The notes: generated by a model from the letters alone, not told the origin. A stretch of DNA of 64,000 nucleotides from Roseovarius sp. MMSF_3350 (GCF_030733425.1 NZ_JASHIZ010000016.1:1-64000); one strand, 5' to 3'. Positions 1-9,641 are shown, counted from the first letter of the stretch. Numbers and translations: made by a program.

Positions 1-1
1 C

Positions 2-625
2 GCCAAGGCCCCGGAGGTCGACACCGCCGCCGAGGCGGGGTTCGCCGCCGCCGACGCGGGCTCCCTCGACGCGCTCAAAGCCGCCCTCGCGGCGTTCGAG
101 CATTGCGATCTGAAACGCGGTGCGCGCAACCTCGTTTTCTCCGATGGCCACCCCTCCGCCCGTCTGATGATCATCGGCGAGGCGCCGGGCCGTGACGAGG
201 ACCAGCAGGGCAAACCCTTTGTCGGTCGCGCCGGGCAACTGCTCGACCGGATGCTCGCCGCCATCGGCCATGCGCGCAACAACGACGACCCCGCCACCGG
301 CGCCTACATCACAAACATCCTGCCCTGGCGCCCGCCGCAAAACCGCGATCCCAACCCACAGGAAATCGCCATGATGCTGCCCTTCGTGGAACGCCACGTG
401 CAGCTCGCCGATCCCGAGGTCATCGTGCTGATGGGCAATATTAGTTGTCAGGCCGCCCTGGGCAAACGCGGCATCACCCGCCTGCGCGGCCAGTGGACGC
501 AAGCCTTCGGCAAGCCGGCGCTGCCCATGTTCCACCCCGCCTACCTCTTGCGCAAACCCCACGAAAAACGCGTCGCCTGGGCCGACCTGCTCGACCTTCA
601 GGCCCGCCTCGAAGGAAACACATGA
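2..625 (+). CDS. Uracil-DNA glycosylase, family 4-like (5' end outside window)
   Basis: The reading frame is open from base 2, so the N-terminus lies upstream; the first in-frame ATG (167) falls inside the conserved domain and is not the start. The UDG signature GEAPGRDEDQQGKPFVG is followed by the RPPQNRDP loop and a C-terminal MFHPAYLLR motif carrying the catalytic-region His. Family 4 enzymes excise uracil from DNA. The segment where thermophilic family 4 enzymes have KCRPP reads PWRPP here, so one of the usual Fe-S cysteines is absent; the N-terminal pair cannot be seen. The stop codon overlaps the next ATG (ATGA), which suggests translational coupling. Confidence 0.9.
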   Translation, partial: AKAPEVDTAAEAGFAAADAGSLDALKAALAAFEHCDLKRGARNLVFSDGHPSARLMIIGEAPGRDEDQQGKPFVGRAGQLLDRMLAAIGHARNNDDPATGAYITNILPWRPPQNRDPNPQEIAMMLPFVERHVQLADPEVIVLMGNISCQAALGKRGITRLRGQWTQAFGKPALPMFHPAYLLRKPHEKRVAWADLLDLQARLEGNT

Positions 626-1215
626 AGATCCTCGCCTTTTCCGACCTGCACCTCGCCCGCGCTCGCGCCGCCGACCTGGTCGCCGCCAGCGCCGAGGCCG
701 ACCTCGTGATCGGTGCGGGCGATTTCTGCAACCACCGAGCCGGGCTGGACGAGGCGATGGAGATGCTGTCCGGCATTGTCGCTCCCATCGTCGCAGTGCC
801 CGGCAACGCCGAAAGCTTTCAGGAACTCTCCGCCGCCGCCCTGCCCAACATGACCGTGCTGCACGGCACCGGCACCACCCAGGGCGATCTTTCCCTCTTC
901 GGCCTCGGCTACGGCGTGCCCGTCACCCCCTTCGGCGACTGGTCGTGCGATCTGTCCAACGAAGAAGCCGCGACTCTTCTCACCCCGTGCGAGGCCACCG
1001 ATATCCTCGTCCTCCACTCCCCACCCAAGGGCGTGGCCGACCTCACGTCGCTCGAGATGTCCGTGGGCTCCACCGCCATCCGCGACGCCATCGCACGCAT
1101 CCAACCGAAACTGGCGCTTTGCGGCCACATTCACGACAGCTGGGGCGTGACCGGGCGCATCGGCGCGACGCAGGTGGTCAATCTCGGTCCCCGACCCAAC
1201 TGGTTCGAGCTCTGA
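622..1215 (+). CDS. Metallophosphoesterase family protein
   Basis: 197 aa. The calcineurin-like metal-binding motifs are visible in order: SDLHL near residue 7, GAGDF near 31, a GNAE motif near 60 (the usual GNHD/GNCD block), VLHSPP near 130 and the C-terminal GHIHDSWG motif near 170. These bind two metal ions and predict phosphoesterase activity, but the substrate is unknown. The start is the ATG overlapping the glycosylase stop (ATGA), and the stop overlaps the next ATG (TGATG), so the first three genes look like one tightly packed operon. Confidence 0.85.
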   Translation: MKILAFSDLHLARARAADLVAASAEADLVIGAGDFCNHRAGLDEAMEMLSGIVAPIVAVPGNAESFQELSAAALPNMTVLHGTGTTQGDLSLFGLGYGVPVTPFGDWSCDLSNEEAATLLTPCEATDILVLHSPPKGVADLTSLEMSVGSTAIRDAIARIQPKLALCGHIHDSWGVTGRIGATQVVNLGPRPNWFEL

Positions 1216-1835
1216 TGATCGACTCGCTCACCCTGCTGGCCTTCATACCCGCCGCCGTCGCGCTCAACCTCACGCCCGGGGCCGACATGATGTTCTGTCT
1301 CGGCCAGGGCCTGCGCGGCGGCCCGCGCCCCGCCGTGGCCGCCAGCGCCGGGATCGTGCTGGGCGGCATGGTGCATGTCACGCTCGCTGGTCTCGGCATC
1401 GGGGCCGCCGTCGCCACCCTGCCGTGGCTCTTTGACGTCATCCGCTGGGCCGGTATCGCCTATCTGCTCTGGCTCGCCTGGCAGGCGCTCCGCCACCCGC
1501 CGCAAGCTGGCGATACACCCCCCGTCAAACCTGCCCGCGCTTTTCGCGACGGGATGGTCGTGAACCTCACCAACCCCAAGGTGATTCTCTTCGTGCTCGC
1601 CTTCCTGCCTCAGTTCATCGACCCCGCGCGTGGCAGCGTCCTCGCCCAGTTCCTGATCCTGGGCGCAGTCATTGCGGCGGGCGGCTTCATCGTCAACGCA
1701 GCCGTTGGCATCTTCGCCGGCGGGCTCGGACGCCGCATGGCCCGCTCCCCCGGCTTCGCCCGGGGCATCGGCTATGTCTGCGCCACCATCTTCACCGGCC
1801 TTGCCCTGCGCCTCGCCCTGATCGAAAGGACCTGA
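1215..1835 (+). CDS. LysE/RhtB family exporter
   Basis: 206 aa, hydrophobic throughout, with about six membrane segments. The N-terminal LTPGADMMF motif is the LysE-family NPGP-like block, and VNLTNPKVILF near residue 118 is the second conserved block. The family exports amino acids or related small metabolites across the inner membrane; the substrate cannot be told from sequence. The ATG overlaps the upstream stop. A second, divergent family member lies at 16354-17001. Confidence 0.85.
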   Translation: MIDSLTLLAFIPAAVALNLTPGADMMFCLGQGLRGGPRPAVAASAGIVLGGMVHVTLAGLGIGAAVATLPWLFDVIRWAGIAYLLWLAWQALRHPPQAGDTPPVKPARAFRDGMVVNLTNPKVILFVLAFLPQFIDPARGSVLAQFLILGAVIAAGGFIVNAAVGIFAGGLGRRMARSPGFARGIGYVCATIFTGLALRLALIERT

Positions 1836-1841
1836 CCCGCC

Positions 1842-2384
1842 ATGAGCCGCATCGACGACACCAGGGACTTCATCCCGGTCCGCATCGCCGTCTTGACCGT
1901 CTCCGACAGCCGCGACCTCAGCCAGGACCGCTCCGGCGCCGTGTTGGTCGAACGCATCGAAGCCGCCGGCCATGTGCTCGCCGACCGCATGGTCGTCCGC
2001 GACGAACGCGACCAGATCACCGAGCAACTGCGCGAATGGATCACCAACCCCGAGATCGACGTGGTCCTCTCCACCGGCGGCACCGGCCTGACGGGCCGCG
2101 ACGTCACGGTCGAGGCGCATAGGGACGTCTATGAAAAGGAAATCGATGCGTTCGGCACGATCTTCACCATCGTCTCGATGAAGAAGATTGGCACCTCCGC
2201 CGTACAGTCCCGCGCGACAGGGGGCGTCGCGAACGGCACCTACCTTTTCGCCCTGCCCGGCAGCCCCGGCGCCTGCAAGGACGCGTGGGACGAAATCCTG
2301 TCCTACCAGTTCGATTACCGCCACAGCCCCTGCAATTTCGTCGAAATAATGCCGCGCTTGGACGAACATTTGCGACGGAAGTGA
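1842..2384 (+). CDS. moaB: Molybdenum cofactor biosynthesis protein MoaB
   Basis: 180 aa, the normal length for MoaB, which binds molybdopterin or acts as a MogA-like adenylyltransferase in molybdenum cofactor synthesis. The MPT-binding motif STGGTGLTGRDVT sits near residue 78, and SPGACKDAWDEIL near residue 145 is typical of the C-terminus. It begins 6 bp after the LysE gene, so it is probably the last gene of this operon. A gap of about 100 bp follows before the efflux pair. Confidence 0.93.
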   Translation: MSRIDDTRDFIPVRIAVLTVSDSRDLSQDRSGAVLVERIEAAGHVLADRMVVRDERDQITEQLREWITNPEIDVVLSTGGTGLTGRDVTVEAHRDVYEKEIDAFGTIFTIVSMKKIGTSAVQSRATGGVANGTYLFALPGSPGACKDAWDEILSYQFDYRHSPCNFVEIMPRLDEHLRRK

Positions 2385-2480
2385 CCTTTCGCCGCGTATC
2401 AGCCCCATGAAACCTTGCCGCAGGCGTCTATCTTTATGGTATGACTGTCCCGCGCCAAGTGACTTAAAAGGTTGATCTGA

Positions 2481-3935
2481 ATGCGGTTCTTGCGCCACAG
2501 CCTGACCGGACTGTTCCTGCTGTCCCTCACAGTGGGCCTGTTCGCCTATGCCGGCCAGATCGTGTTTTCCGCCGTGCAGGAACGCATGAGCGCCGAAACG
2601 GAAGCGCCTGAGCGGCGCGAACGCGTCTTCGCCGTCAACACCGTCACCGCCGAACCGGGCACGCAAATTCCGATCCTGACAGCCTATGGCGAGGTCGAAA
2701 GCCGCCGCACGCTGGAAATCCGTTCCGATACCGGAGGCCGCGTCACCGAACTCACCGCACTTTTCGAGGATGGCGGCCGCGTCCGCAACGGGCAGGTCCT
2801 GGCCCGCATCGACCCCACCGACGCGCAATTCGCGCTGGACCTCGCTCGCGCCGACCTCACCGATGCCGAGGCCGAGGTACGCGAGGCCGAACGCGGCTTG
2901 GGCCTCGCCCGCGACGAGCTTGCCGCGGCCCAATCCCAGGCCGAGCTGCGCAAGCGCGCCCTCGACCGTCAGCGGGACCTCGAAGAGCGCGGTGTCGGCA
3001 CCGCCGCCGCCGTGGAACTCGCCGAACTCGACGCCGCCAGCGCCCAGCAGGCCGTGCTGACCCGCCACCAGGCCGAGGCCACCGCCGAGGCGCGCGTCGA
3101 CCAGGCCCAGACCCGCCTCTCGCGCAGCCGCATCGCGTTGGCCGAGGCGCAAAAGGCGCTCGATGAGACCACCATCACCGCCCCCTTCACCGGCACGCTC
3201 CAAGCGGTCAGCGTGGTCGAAGGTCGCCTGGTCTCCGCGAACGAGAAACTCGCCGACCTCATCGACGCCGACGCGCTCGACGTGGCCTTCCGCGTCTCCA
3301 CCGCCCAGCATCGCCGCCTGCTGGATGAAAACGGCGAACTGATCCTCGCCCCCGTCCGCATCCGGCTCGACGTCTTCGGCCTGGAAATGGAAACTACCGG
3401 CCGCATCACCCGCGACAGCGCCAGCATCGAGGAAGGTCAGACCGGCCGGCTGGTCTATGCTCGCATCGACGACCCGCAGGGCCTCAAACCCCGCGACTTC
3501 GTCTCCGTCCTGATCGAGGAACCGCCGCTCGACAACGTCGTGCGCCTGCCGGCCACGGCGCTCGGCTCCGATGGCACCGTGCTGGCGCTGACGTCCGAGG
3601 ACCGCCTGCGCGCGGTCCCTGTCACGCTGGTCCGCCGTCAGGGCAACGACGTCCTGGTTTCCGGCAACGACCTCGACGGCCTGGAGATAGTGACCGAGCG
3701 CAGCCCACTTCTCGGCCCCGGCCTCAAAGTCCGTCCCCTTGGCAACACGCCCGAGGCCGACAACACCGCCCAGATGCTGGAACTCAGCGAGGACCGCCGC
3801 GCCCGCCTGCGCCAGTTCGTCGAGGACAGCCCCGACATCCCTGCCGCCATGAAGACCCGCCTGCTGGGTCAACTTGAGCAACCCCAGGTACCGGCCCAGA
3901 CCGTCGAACGGCTCGAACGCCGCATGGGCAGCTAG
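2481..3935 (+). CDS. RND efflux transporter periplasmic adaptor (HlyD/MFP)
   Basis: 484 aa with one N-terminal membrane anchor (about residues 9-27), so it is fixed in the inner membrane and projects into the periplasm. A lipoyl-like half domain (TAYGEVESRRTLEIR, then GGRVRNGQVLARIDP) leads into a long Ala/Glu/Arg-rich alpha-helical hairpin (about 115-220). The second lipoyl half (TTITAPFTGTLQAV) and a beta-barrel follow. Such adaptors link an RND pump to an outer-membrane channel. The pump gene follows after 3 bp. An AAAAGG ribosome site precedes the ATG. Confidence 0.93.
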   Translation: MRFLRHSLTGLFLLSLTVGLFAYAGQIVFSAVQERMSAETEAPERRERVFAVNTVTAEPGTQIPILTAYGEVESRRTLEIRSDTGGRVTELTALFEDGGRVRNGQVLARIDPTDAQFALDLARADLTDAEAEVREAERGLGLARDELAAAQSQAELRKRALDRQRDLEERGVGTAAAVELAELDAASAQQAVLTRHQAEATAEARVDQAQTRLSRSRIALAEAQKALDETTITAPFTGTLQAVSVVEGRLVSANEKLADLIDADALDVAFRVSTAQHRRLLDENGELILAPVRIRLDVFGLEMETTGRITRDSASIEEGQTGRLVYARIDDPQGLKPRDFVSVLIEEPPLDNVVRLPATALGSDGTVLALTSEDRLRAVPVTLVRRQGNDVLVSGNDLDGLEIVTERSPLLGPGLKVRPLGNTPEADNTAQMLELSEDRRARLRQFVEDSPDIPAAMKTRLLGQLEQPQVPAQTVERLERRMGS

Positions 3936-3938
3936 GCG

Positions 3939-6900
3939 ATGGTCCGCGACCTGCCCGACCGCGCCAGCGGCATCCTGTCCTATTTCACGCGCCACCCCAC
4001 GGCGGCGAACCTTTTGCTGGTGGTGCTCGTGGTGCTGGGCCTCGCCGCTGCCCCGCGCATGCAGGCCCAGTTCTTCCCCGATGTCATCGTCGACGAGGTC
4101 AGCGTCTCGGTCCTCTGGGACGGCGCCAGCGCCGAGGATATCGACAGCGGCATCGTGCAGGTGCTCGAGCCCGCCCTTCTGGCGGTCGAGGGCGTGGAAA
4201 CCTCGCAAGCCACCTCGCGGGAGAACACTGCCAGCATCCGGCTGGAATTCGAACCGGGCTGGGACATGGGCCGCGCCGCCGATGACGTCTCGGCCGCCGT
4301 CGACAGCATCACCGATCTGCCCGAAGAGGCCGAGGAGCCGCGCGTCACCCGCGGCGCTTGGCGCGACCGGGTCACCGACATCGTCCTGACCGGCCCCGTG
4401 GCCACGCCACAGCTCGGCCAGTTTGCAGACGAGCTGGTGACGCGCCTTTACGATGCCGGTGTCACCCGCACCACGCTACAGGGCGTCGCCGCGCCGCACA
4501 CCATCGTCGAGGTGCCCACCACCAACCTTCTGGCCTACGACATCACCATGGCCGAAATTGCCACCGTGATCGCTGCCGAGGCGGACACCGACCCGGCAGG
4601 CGACATCACCGGCGGCGCCACCCGCGTTCGCATCGGCTCGGAAAAACGCGACACTGACCAGATCGAGGCGCTGATCCTGCGCTCGAATCCCGATGGCTCG
4701 AAGCTCACCATCGGCGACGTGGCCGATGTGCGCGTCGAAGGCATCGACCGCGAGCAGCAGTATTTCGTGGGCGAGAACCCCGCCCTTCAAATCCGCGTCG
4801 ACCGCTCGGCCAACGGCGACGCGCTGGCCATTCAGGCGCAGGTCGAGAAAATCGCCGCCGAGATGGAAGCGACCCTGCCCGAAGGCACGGACCTGACGCT
4901 CATCAACACGCGCTCGGATGCCATTTCGGGCCGCCTCGACATGCTTATGGACAACGGGCTGACAGGGCTGGCGCTGGTCGTCGCACTGCTGTTCCTTTTC
5001 CTCAACGCTCGCACCGCCTTCTGGGTCGCGGCAGGCATTCCCGTCGCCATGCTGGCCACAATCGCGCTGATGTACATGGCGGGCCTAACGATCAATATGA
5101 TCTCACTCTTCGCCCTGATCATCACGCTCGGCATCGTTGTGGACGACGCCATCGTGGTGGGCGAACACGCCGATGCACGCGTCCGCAAGTACCGCGAGAA
5201 CCCCGTGCAGGCCGCCGAACGCGCCGCCCAGCGAATGGCGCTGCCCGTCTTCTCCGCCACGCTCACCACGCTCATCGCCTTCTTCGGGCTGGTCGCCATC
5301 GGGGGGCGCTTCGGGGACCTCATCATCGACATCCCCTTCACCGTGATCGTCGTCCTGTCGGCCTCGCTGGTCGAATGTTTCCTGATCCTGCCGCACCACA
5401 TGTCCAACGCGCTCACCCACGCAGGCCGCGAACGCTGGTACGACTGGCCGTCTCGCACGGTCAACCGCGGCTTCGTCTGGCTGCGCGAACGCGCCTTCCG
5501 TCCCTTCATGGCGCTGGTCATCCGCGCCCGCTATCCGGTGCTTGCCGGGATCATCGTGCTCCTCGCGTCGCAGGCTGCGCTATTCATCAAGGGCGACGTG
5601 CAATGGCGCTTTTTCAACGCTCCCGAACGCGGCAGCGTCACCGGCAATTTCTCCATGGCCCCCGGCGCCACGCGCGAAGACACGATCGCCATGATGCATC
5701 AGATCCAGACCGCCGTCGAAGATCTCGGGCAAGACTACGAGGACCGCTACGGCGCCAACCCCATCAAGTTCGCCATCGCCCAGATCGGTGGTAATGCCGG
5801 CGGCGGCCTCGCCGGCGCCGACACCAAGGAGCCCGACCAACTGGGCGGCATCTCCATCGAACTCATCGACCCCGACCTGCGCCCCTATTCCTCCTTCGCC
5901 TTCGTCGCCGAGTTGCAGGATGCCGTCCCCCGCCACCCCCTGACCGAGGAACTCAGCTTTCGCGGCTGGCGCTCGGGCCCCGGCGGCGACGCGCTCGACG
6001 TGGAATTCTACGGCGCCACCGCCGAGACGCTGAAGGACGCGTCCGAGGCGCTCAAATCCGCGCTGCTCGACTACCCGGAGGTGTCGGCGGTCGAGGACAA
6101 CCTCGCCTATGACAAGCAGGAACTGATTCTGGAACTGACCCCGCAGGGTCAGGCGCTCGGCTTTACCATCGACGAGCTGGGCACCGTCCTGCGCCACCGC
6201 CTGAACGGAATCGAGGCCGCGACCTATCCCGACAGCGCCCGCAGCGCCGAGATCCGCGTCGAGGTGCCGGAGTCCGAGCTCACAGCCGACTTCCTCGAAC
6301 GCATGCAGGTCCGCGCCCCCACCGGCGCCTACGTGCCGCTGGCCGATATCGTCAGCGTGACCGAGCGCGTGGGCTTCTCCACCATCCGGCGCGAGAACGG
6401 TATCCGCCACATCAACGTCACCGGCGACATTTCCGAGGATGACCCCGCCCGCGCTGCCGAAATCAGCACTGCGCTCGAAACCGAGATTCTGACCCGCATC
6501 GCCAGCGTTCACCAGGTCGAATGGCAGCTGGGCGGCCTCGCCGAACAGGAAGGCGAGTTCCTCGACGATGCCCGCCTCGGCCTGATTTTGACCCTGACCG
6601 GCATCTACCTCGTCCTCGCCTGGGTCTTCGCCAGCTGGACCCGGCCCATCGTGGTGATGTCGATCATTCCCTTCGGCCTCGTCGGCACGATCTACGGTCA
6701 TGCATATTGGGAGGTGCCCCTGTCGATGTTCACCGTGGTGGGGCTCTTGGGCATGACCGGTATCATCATCAACGACTCGATCGTGCTGGTGACCACGATC
6801 GACGACTACGCCAAGGAGCGCGGCATCGTGCCGGCCATCATCGAAGGCGCGGTCGACCGCCTGCGCCCTGTCATGCTGACCACGCTCACAACCGTGCTGG

Positions 6901-7331
6901 GCCTGGCCCCGCTTCTGTTCGAGCAATCCACCCAGGCGCAGTTCATCAAACCCACCGTGATTACGCTGGTCTACGGCCTGGCCTTCGGTATGGTCCTCGT
7001 CCTGCTGCTGGTGCCCGCGATCATTGCGATCCAGTCCGATGTCGCGCGCCAGACCGCCTCCCTGCGCCGCGCCCTGCGCTCCAAACCCGGGGAATTACGC
7101 GGCGTCATGCTGGCTGGCGGGCTGGCGATCGCGGCACTTTTCGCCGCCACGCTTGGCACGACGGCGGTGACTGGCAGCCTGCCGGGACCGCTCTCCGCAC
7201 TGGGCGTCACAGCACCGATGCCGACGGCGCTGCTGCTCTTCGCCGTTGGAAGCCTGTTGATCGTTCTGCTGCTCTATGCCGTGGTCGCGATCCGCTACGC
7301 CCTGCGCCGTCAGCCCGCCGAGCAGCCCTGA
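3939..7331 (+). CDS. RND efflux permease (AcrB/MdtB-type)
   Basis: 1130 aa, slightly longer than the usual 1030-1050 aa. It has TM1 near residues 22-42, then a large periplasmic domain. The first TM bundle (about 335-530) contains GIVVDDAIVVGE, the RND proton-relay helix with two Asp residues. A second periplasmic domain and a second bundle with GIIINDSIVLV follow. The extra length is a C-terminal extension with two more hydrophobic segments (about 1060-1125). Substrate is unknown; drugs, detergents or lipids are typical. The 3' end overlaps the convergent DsbD-domain gene by 22 bp. No outer-membrane channel gene is nearby. Confidence 0.93.
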   Translation: MVRDLPDRASGILSYFTRHPTAANLLLVVLVVLGLAAAPRMQAQFFPDVIVDEVSVSVLWDGASAEDIDSGIVQVLEPALLAVEGVETSQATSRENTASIRLEFEPGWDMGRAADDVSAAVDSITDLPEEAEEPRVTRGAWRDRVTDIVLTGPVATPQLGQFADELVTRLYDAGVTRTTLQGVAAPHTIVEVPTTNLLAYDITMAEIATVIAAEADTDPAGDITGGATRVRIGSEKRDTDQIEALILRSNPDGSKLTIGDVADVRVEGIDREQQYFVGENPALQIRVDRSANGDALAIQAQVEKIAAEMEATLPEGTDLTLINTRSDAISGRLDMLMDNGLTGLALVVALLFLFLNARTAFWVAAGIPVAMLATIALMYMAGLTINMISLFALIITLGIVVDDAIVVGEHADARVRKYRENPVQAAERAAQRMALPVFSATLTTLIAFFGLVAIGGRFGDLIIDIPFTVIVVLSASLVECFLILPHHMSNALTHAGRERWYDWPSRTVNRGFVWLRERAFRPFMALVIRARYPVLAGIIVLLASQAALFIKGDVQWRFFNAPERGSVTGNFSMAPGATREDTIAMMHQIQTAVEDLGQDYEDRYGANPIKFAIAQIGGNAGGGLAGADTKEPDQLGGISIELIDPDLRPYSSFAFVAELQDAVPRHPLTEELSFRGWRSGPGGDALDVEFYGATAETLKDASEALKSALLDYPEVSAVEDNLAYDKQELILELTPQGQALGFTIDELGTVLRHRLNGIEAATYPDSARSAEIRVEVPESELTADFLERMQVRAPTGAYVPLADIVSVTERVGFSTIRRENGIRHINVTGDISEDDPARAAEISTALETEILTRIASVHQVEWQLGGLAEQEGEFLDDARLGLILTLTGIYLVLAWVFASWTRPIVVMSIIPFGLVGTIYGHAYWEVPLSMFTVVGLLGMTGIIINDSIVLVTTIDDYAKERGIVPAIIEGAVDRLRPVMLTTLTTVLGLAPLLFEQSTQAQFIKPTVITLVYGLAFGMVLVLLLVPAIIAIQSDVARQTASLRRALRSKPGELRGVMLAGGLAIAALFAATLGTTAVTGSLPGPLSALGVTAPMPTALLLFAVGSLLIVLLLYAVVAIRYALRRQPAEQP

Positions 7332-8119
7332 ATATCCACGGCGCCGCCCCGGCTCAGCACGGTAAAGCGCAGGCCGTTGCGGTCCACGGCGAAAGACCGC
7401 CCGTCGACATGGCTCAGCACCGCGCGCGCGATCAGGCTGTCGCCCTGCCGCGTGGTCTCGGGCGGCGAGACCCAGACCTTGGGGTCACTCGACTCGACCA
7501 CCGCGTATTCCGACACGCCCAGCTTCGGCATCCGGATCTTCGCGGTCAGCTGCACACCCCCCGCCACCGGCGACAACCGGCAGGCCACTTCGCGCACACC
7601 CGCCTCGTCGGCACCGTAGGGCCGCTCGGTCAGGGCCGCCACGATGGTCGGGTCCGGCTTGCTGACGGCACCCGGCAGGATTTGGGCCACGTTCACGCTG
7701 ACCGGCACGCAGATATCGTTGCACACCCCGATCTCCAACTGGCCTTCCAGCCGCACATCGCGTCCGCTCGCCTCGGGGCGAATCCGCAACGGCACCACTA
7801 CGTCAGTGTCGTAGCCGATGGTCATGTACCCGAATTGTGGCACCGGCTTGGGCGCGGGCCAGATAACGTCCAGCCCCGCCATGTTGCGAGACCCACGCCA
7901 GTTGAACAGCGGCGGCACACCGGCCTCGCCCGGGCTGCGCCAATAGGTCTTCCACCCCGGCGCAAGGTCCAGCCGCAGGGCGGCGTAATGGCTGCCATCC
8001 GTCGCCCGCCAGCCGGGCAGCACGTCCACCTGTACCATATCGGCGGTTTCCTGCGCCCATACCGGGCCGGCACAGACCACCAGAAGGGCGGCTTTGAGAA
8101 AGGTTTTTATGTGTCGCAT
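7310..8119 (-). CDS. DsbD N-terminal domain-like periplasmic protein
   Basis: 269 aa with a Sec signal peptide (residues 1-22, ending PVWAQ). The body resembles the N-terminal domain of the thiol reductant transporter DsbD, with GWKTYWRSPGEAG near residue 54 and GVCNDICVP near 130, which supplies a CxxxC pair. The membrane and thioredoxin domains of full DsbD are absent, so this is the stand-alone form. It probably receives or passes electrons in periplasmic disulfide chemistry; the partner is not in this window. It converges on, and overlaps, the RND permease gene. Confidence 0.82.
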   Translation of the reverse strand: MRHIKTFLKAALLVVCAGPVWAQETADMVQVDVLPGWRATDGSHYAALRLDLAPGWKTYWRSPGEAGVPPLFNWRGSRNMAGLDVIWPAPKPVPQFGYMTIGYDTDVVVPLRIRPEASGRDVRLEGQLEIGVCNDICVPVSVNVAQILPGAVSKPDPTIVAALTERPYGADEAGVREVACRLSPVAGGVQLTAKIRMPKLGVSEYAVVESSDPKVWVSPPETTRQGDSLIARAVLSHVDGRSFAVDRNGLRFTVLSRGGAVDIQGCSAG

Positions 8120-8257
8120 GGGCCTCTCATGGCGGGTTTCATCAGCTTTGCCAATTCACATTGAAGCGAGAAATCCCGCGCGCCTCCAGGCAGGATGGTT
8201 GCACACAGGTGCCGCGACCCCCATCATGGGACTGCAACCAGACAATCGGGGACCGCC

Positions 8258-8821
8258 TTGAGCGACATTGACCTGACGGGAAAACTGCTAATCGCCATGC
8301 CGTCCATGGGTGACGACCGTTTTGCCCAATCGGTGGTGTTCATCTGCGCCCACTCTCCCGAGGGGGCCATGGGCCTGATCGTCAACAAGCGCGCCGACGA
8401 CCTGCGCCTCGCCGACCTTCTGGAACAGCTCGACATCGCGCAGGGCCGCGACATGACCAACCTGCCGGTGCATTTCGGCGGCCCGGTGGAACATGGCCGC
8501 GGTTTCGTGCTGCACGACTATGGCTACCACTCGGCGATCTCCACGCTGGACGTGAACGATGAGTTCGCCATGACCGCAACGATGGATATACTGGAAGACC
8601 TGGCCCTGGGCCGCGGGCCCCTGCGCAATATCGTGGCGCTCGGTTATGCCGGATGGGGTCCCGGCCAGCTCGAAAGCGAGTTATCGCAGAACGCCTGGCT
8701 CACGGTCGAGGCCGACAAGGAGATCGTGTTCTCCCACGCGGACGCGAACAAGTGGGAATCCGCCCTGCAAAAGCTGGGCGTAAGCTCGGTCACCCTGTCC
8801 TCCGAGGCCGGCCGCGCCTAG
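8258..8821 (+). CDS. YqgE/AlgH family protein
   Basis: About 187 aa. The start is taken as TTG at 8258, preceded by GGGGA, because it places the conserved N-terminus (MSDIDLTGKLLIAMPSMGD) at residue 1; an in-frame start further upstream would add unlike sequence. Family hallmarks are CAHSPEGAMGLIVNK, HFGGPVEHGRGFVLH and GYAGWGPGQLESEL. The biochemical role of YqgE/AlgH is not settled; it has been linked to alginate regulation in Pseudomonas. It is monocistronic and converges on the aldolase gene. Confidence 0.9.
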   Translation: MSDIDLTGKLLIAMPSMGDDRFAQSVVFICAHSPEGAMGLIVNKRADDLRLADLLEQLDIAQGRDMTNLPVHFGGPVEHGRGFVLHDYGYHSAISTLDVNDEFAMTATMDILEDLALGRGPLRNIVALGYAGWGPGQLESELSQNAWLTVEADKEIVFSHADANKWESALQKLGVSSVTLSSEAGRA

Positions 8822-8844
8822 CGAGAAGCCTTCACGAAGCTTCT

Positions 8845-8872
8845 GCCAAAACTTCTCAGCAAAAGTTTTGGC
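8845..8872. terminator. Inverted repeat between convergent genes, likely bidirectional terminator
   Basis: GCCAAAACTT (8845-8854) and AAGTTTTGGC (8863-8872) form a perfect 10-bp stem with an 8-base loop. It lies between the convergent yqgE-like and aldolase stop codons. The A/T runs inside the stem arms supply a U-rich arm in either direction. Confidence 0.65.
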
Positions 8873-8882
8873 CCGCCCGGCC

Positions 8883-9641
8883 TCATGCCGCGTAATCCGA
8901 TCCTTCCGCGTCGAGAATTGCCATCAGTTCCGCGAGATGCCGCTCCCCCTGCTCTGGATATTCCTCCATCTCCCGCGCGGTCTTTTCGGCCACCTCGTCC
9001 GAGAGCACCCGCAGCGGCTGGCCGGTCTGCAAAGCCCGGATATAGGTCTCTGCGGCCCGTTCGAAATAATACATCCGGTTGAAACAGTCCGCGACCGTGT
9101 CGCCCATCACCAGGATGCCATGGTTGCCCATGATCATCACTTTCTTAGACGGATCGCCCAGCTGCGCCGCGCAGCGTTCGCCCTCTTCCTCGAACGCCAG
9201 CCCGCCGTAATGATCGTCGATCACGTAGCGATTGAAGAACGTCGCACAGTTCTGGTCGATCGGCGGCAGATGGCTGTCCGCCAGGCTGGCCAGCACCGTG
9301 GCGTGGATCGAATGCACATGCATCAGGCACCTGTGGTGCGGGCAGGCCCGGTGCACCCCGCCATGCAGGCCCCAGGCCGTCGGGTCGGGCGCACCGGGGC
9401 GGTCCAGCGTCTCGGGGTCTCCCGCATCGATCAACAGCAGGTCCGATGCCCTGATCCGGCTGAAATGCACCTGGTTGGGGTTCATCAGGAACTGCGTACC
9501 GTCGTCGTTGACCGACAGGCTGAAATGGTTCGCCACCGCCTCGTGCATGTTCAGCCGAGCCGTCCAGCGGAATGCCGCGGCCAGTTCGACCCGCTCTTTC
9601 CAGTGGGCGATATTGGGGGTGACAGGGGTCGTCTTCAACAT
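8883..9641 (-). CDS. Class II aldolase/adducin family protein
   Basis: 252 aa. The zinc-binding signature of fuculose/ribulose-phosphate aldolases is present: HVHSIHATVLASL near residue 108 and a third His in GNHGILVMGD near 173. An Asn-His pair (ANHFS) near residue 38 matches the substrate-binding loop. Members either cleave sugar phosphates or, in the adducin-like branch, have unassigned roles; the bacterial proteins of this length are usually annotated only at family level. It stands alone and converges on yqgE. Confidence 0.85.
   Translation of the reverse strand: MLKTTPVTPNIAHWKERVELAAAFRWTARLNMHEAVANHFSLSVNDDGTQFLMNPNQVHFSRIRASDLLLIDAGDPETLDRPGAPDPTAWGLHGGVHRACPHHRCLMHVHSIHATVLASLADSHLPPIDQNCATFFNRYVIDDHYGGLAFEEEGERCAAQLGDPSKKVMIMGNHGILVMGDTVADCFNRMYYFERAAETYIRALQTGQPLRVLSDEVAEKTAREMEEYPEQGERHLAELMAILDAEGSDYAA

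Noticed and set aside
1131..4208. A 1025-codon open frame on the minus strand opposite LysE, moaB and the RND adaptor
   Set aside because: It mirrors the GC-biased codons of three real plus-strand genes, spans their junctions and has no known domain.
5580..6926. A 448-codon open frame antisense to the RND permease
   Set aside because: Shadow of a strongly biased real gene; the translation is low-complexity Gly/Asp/His-rich and has no domain.
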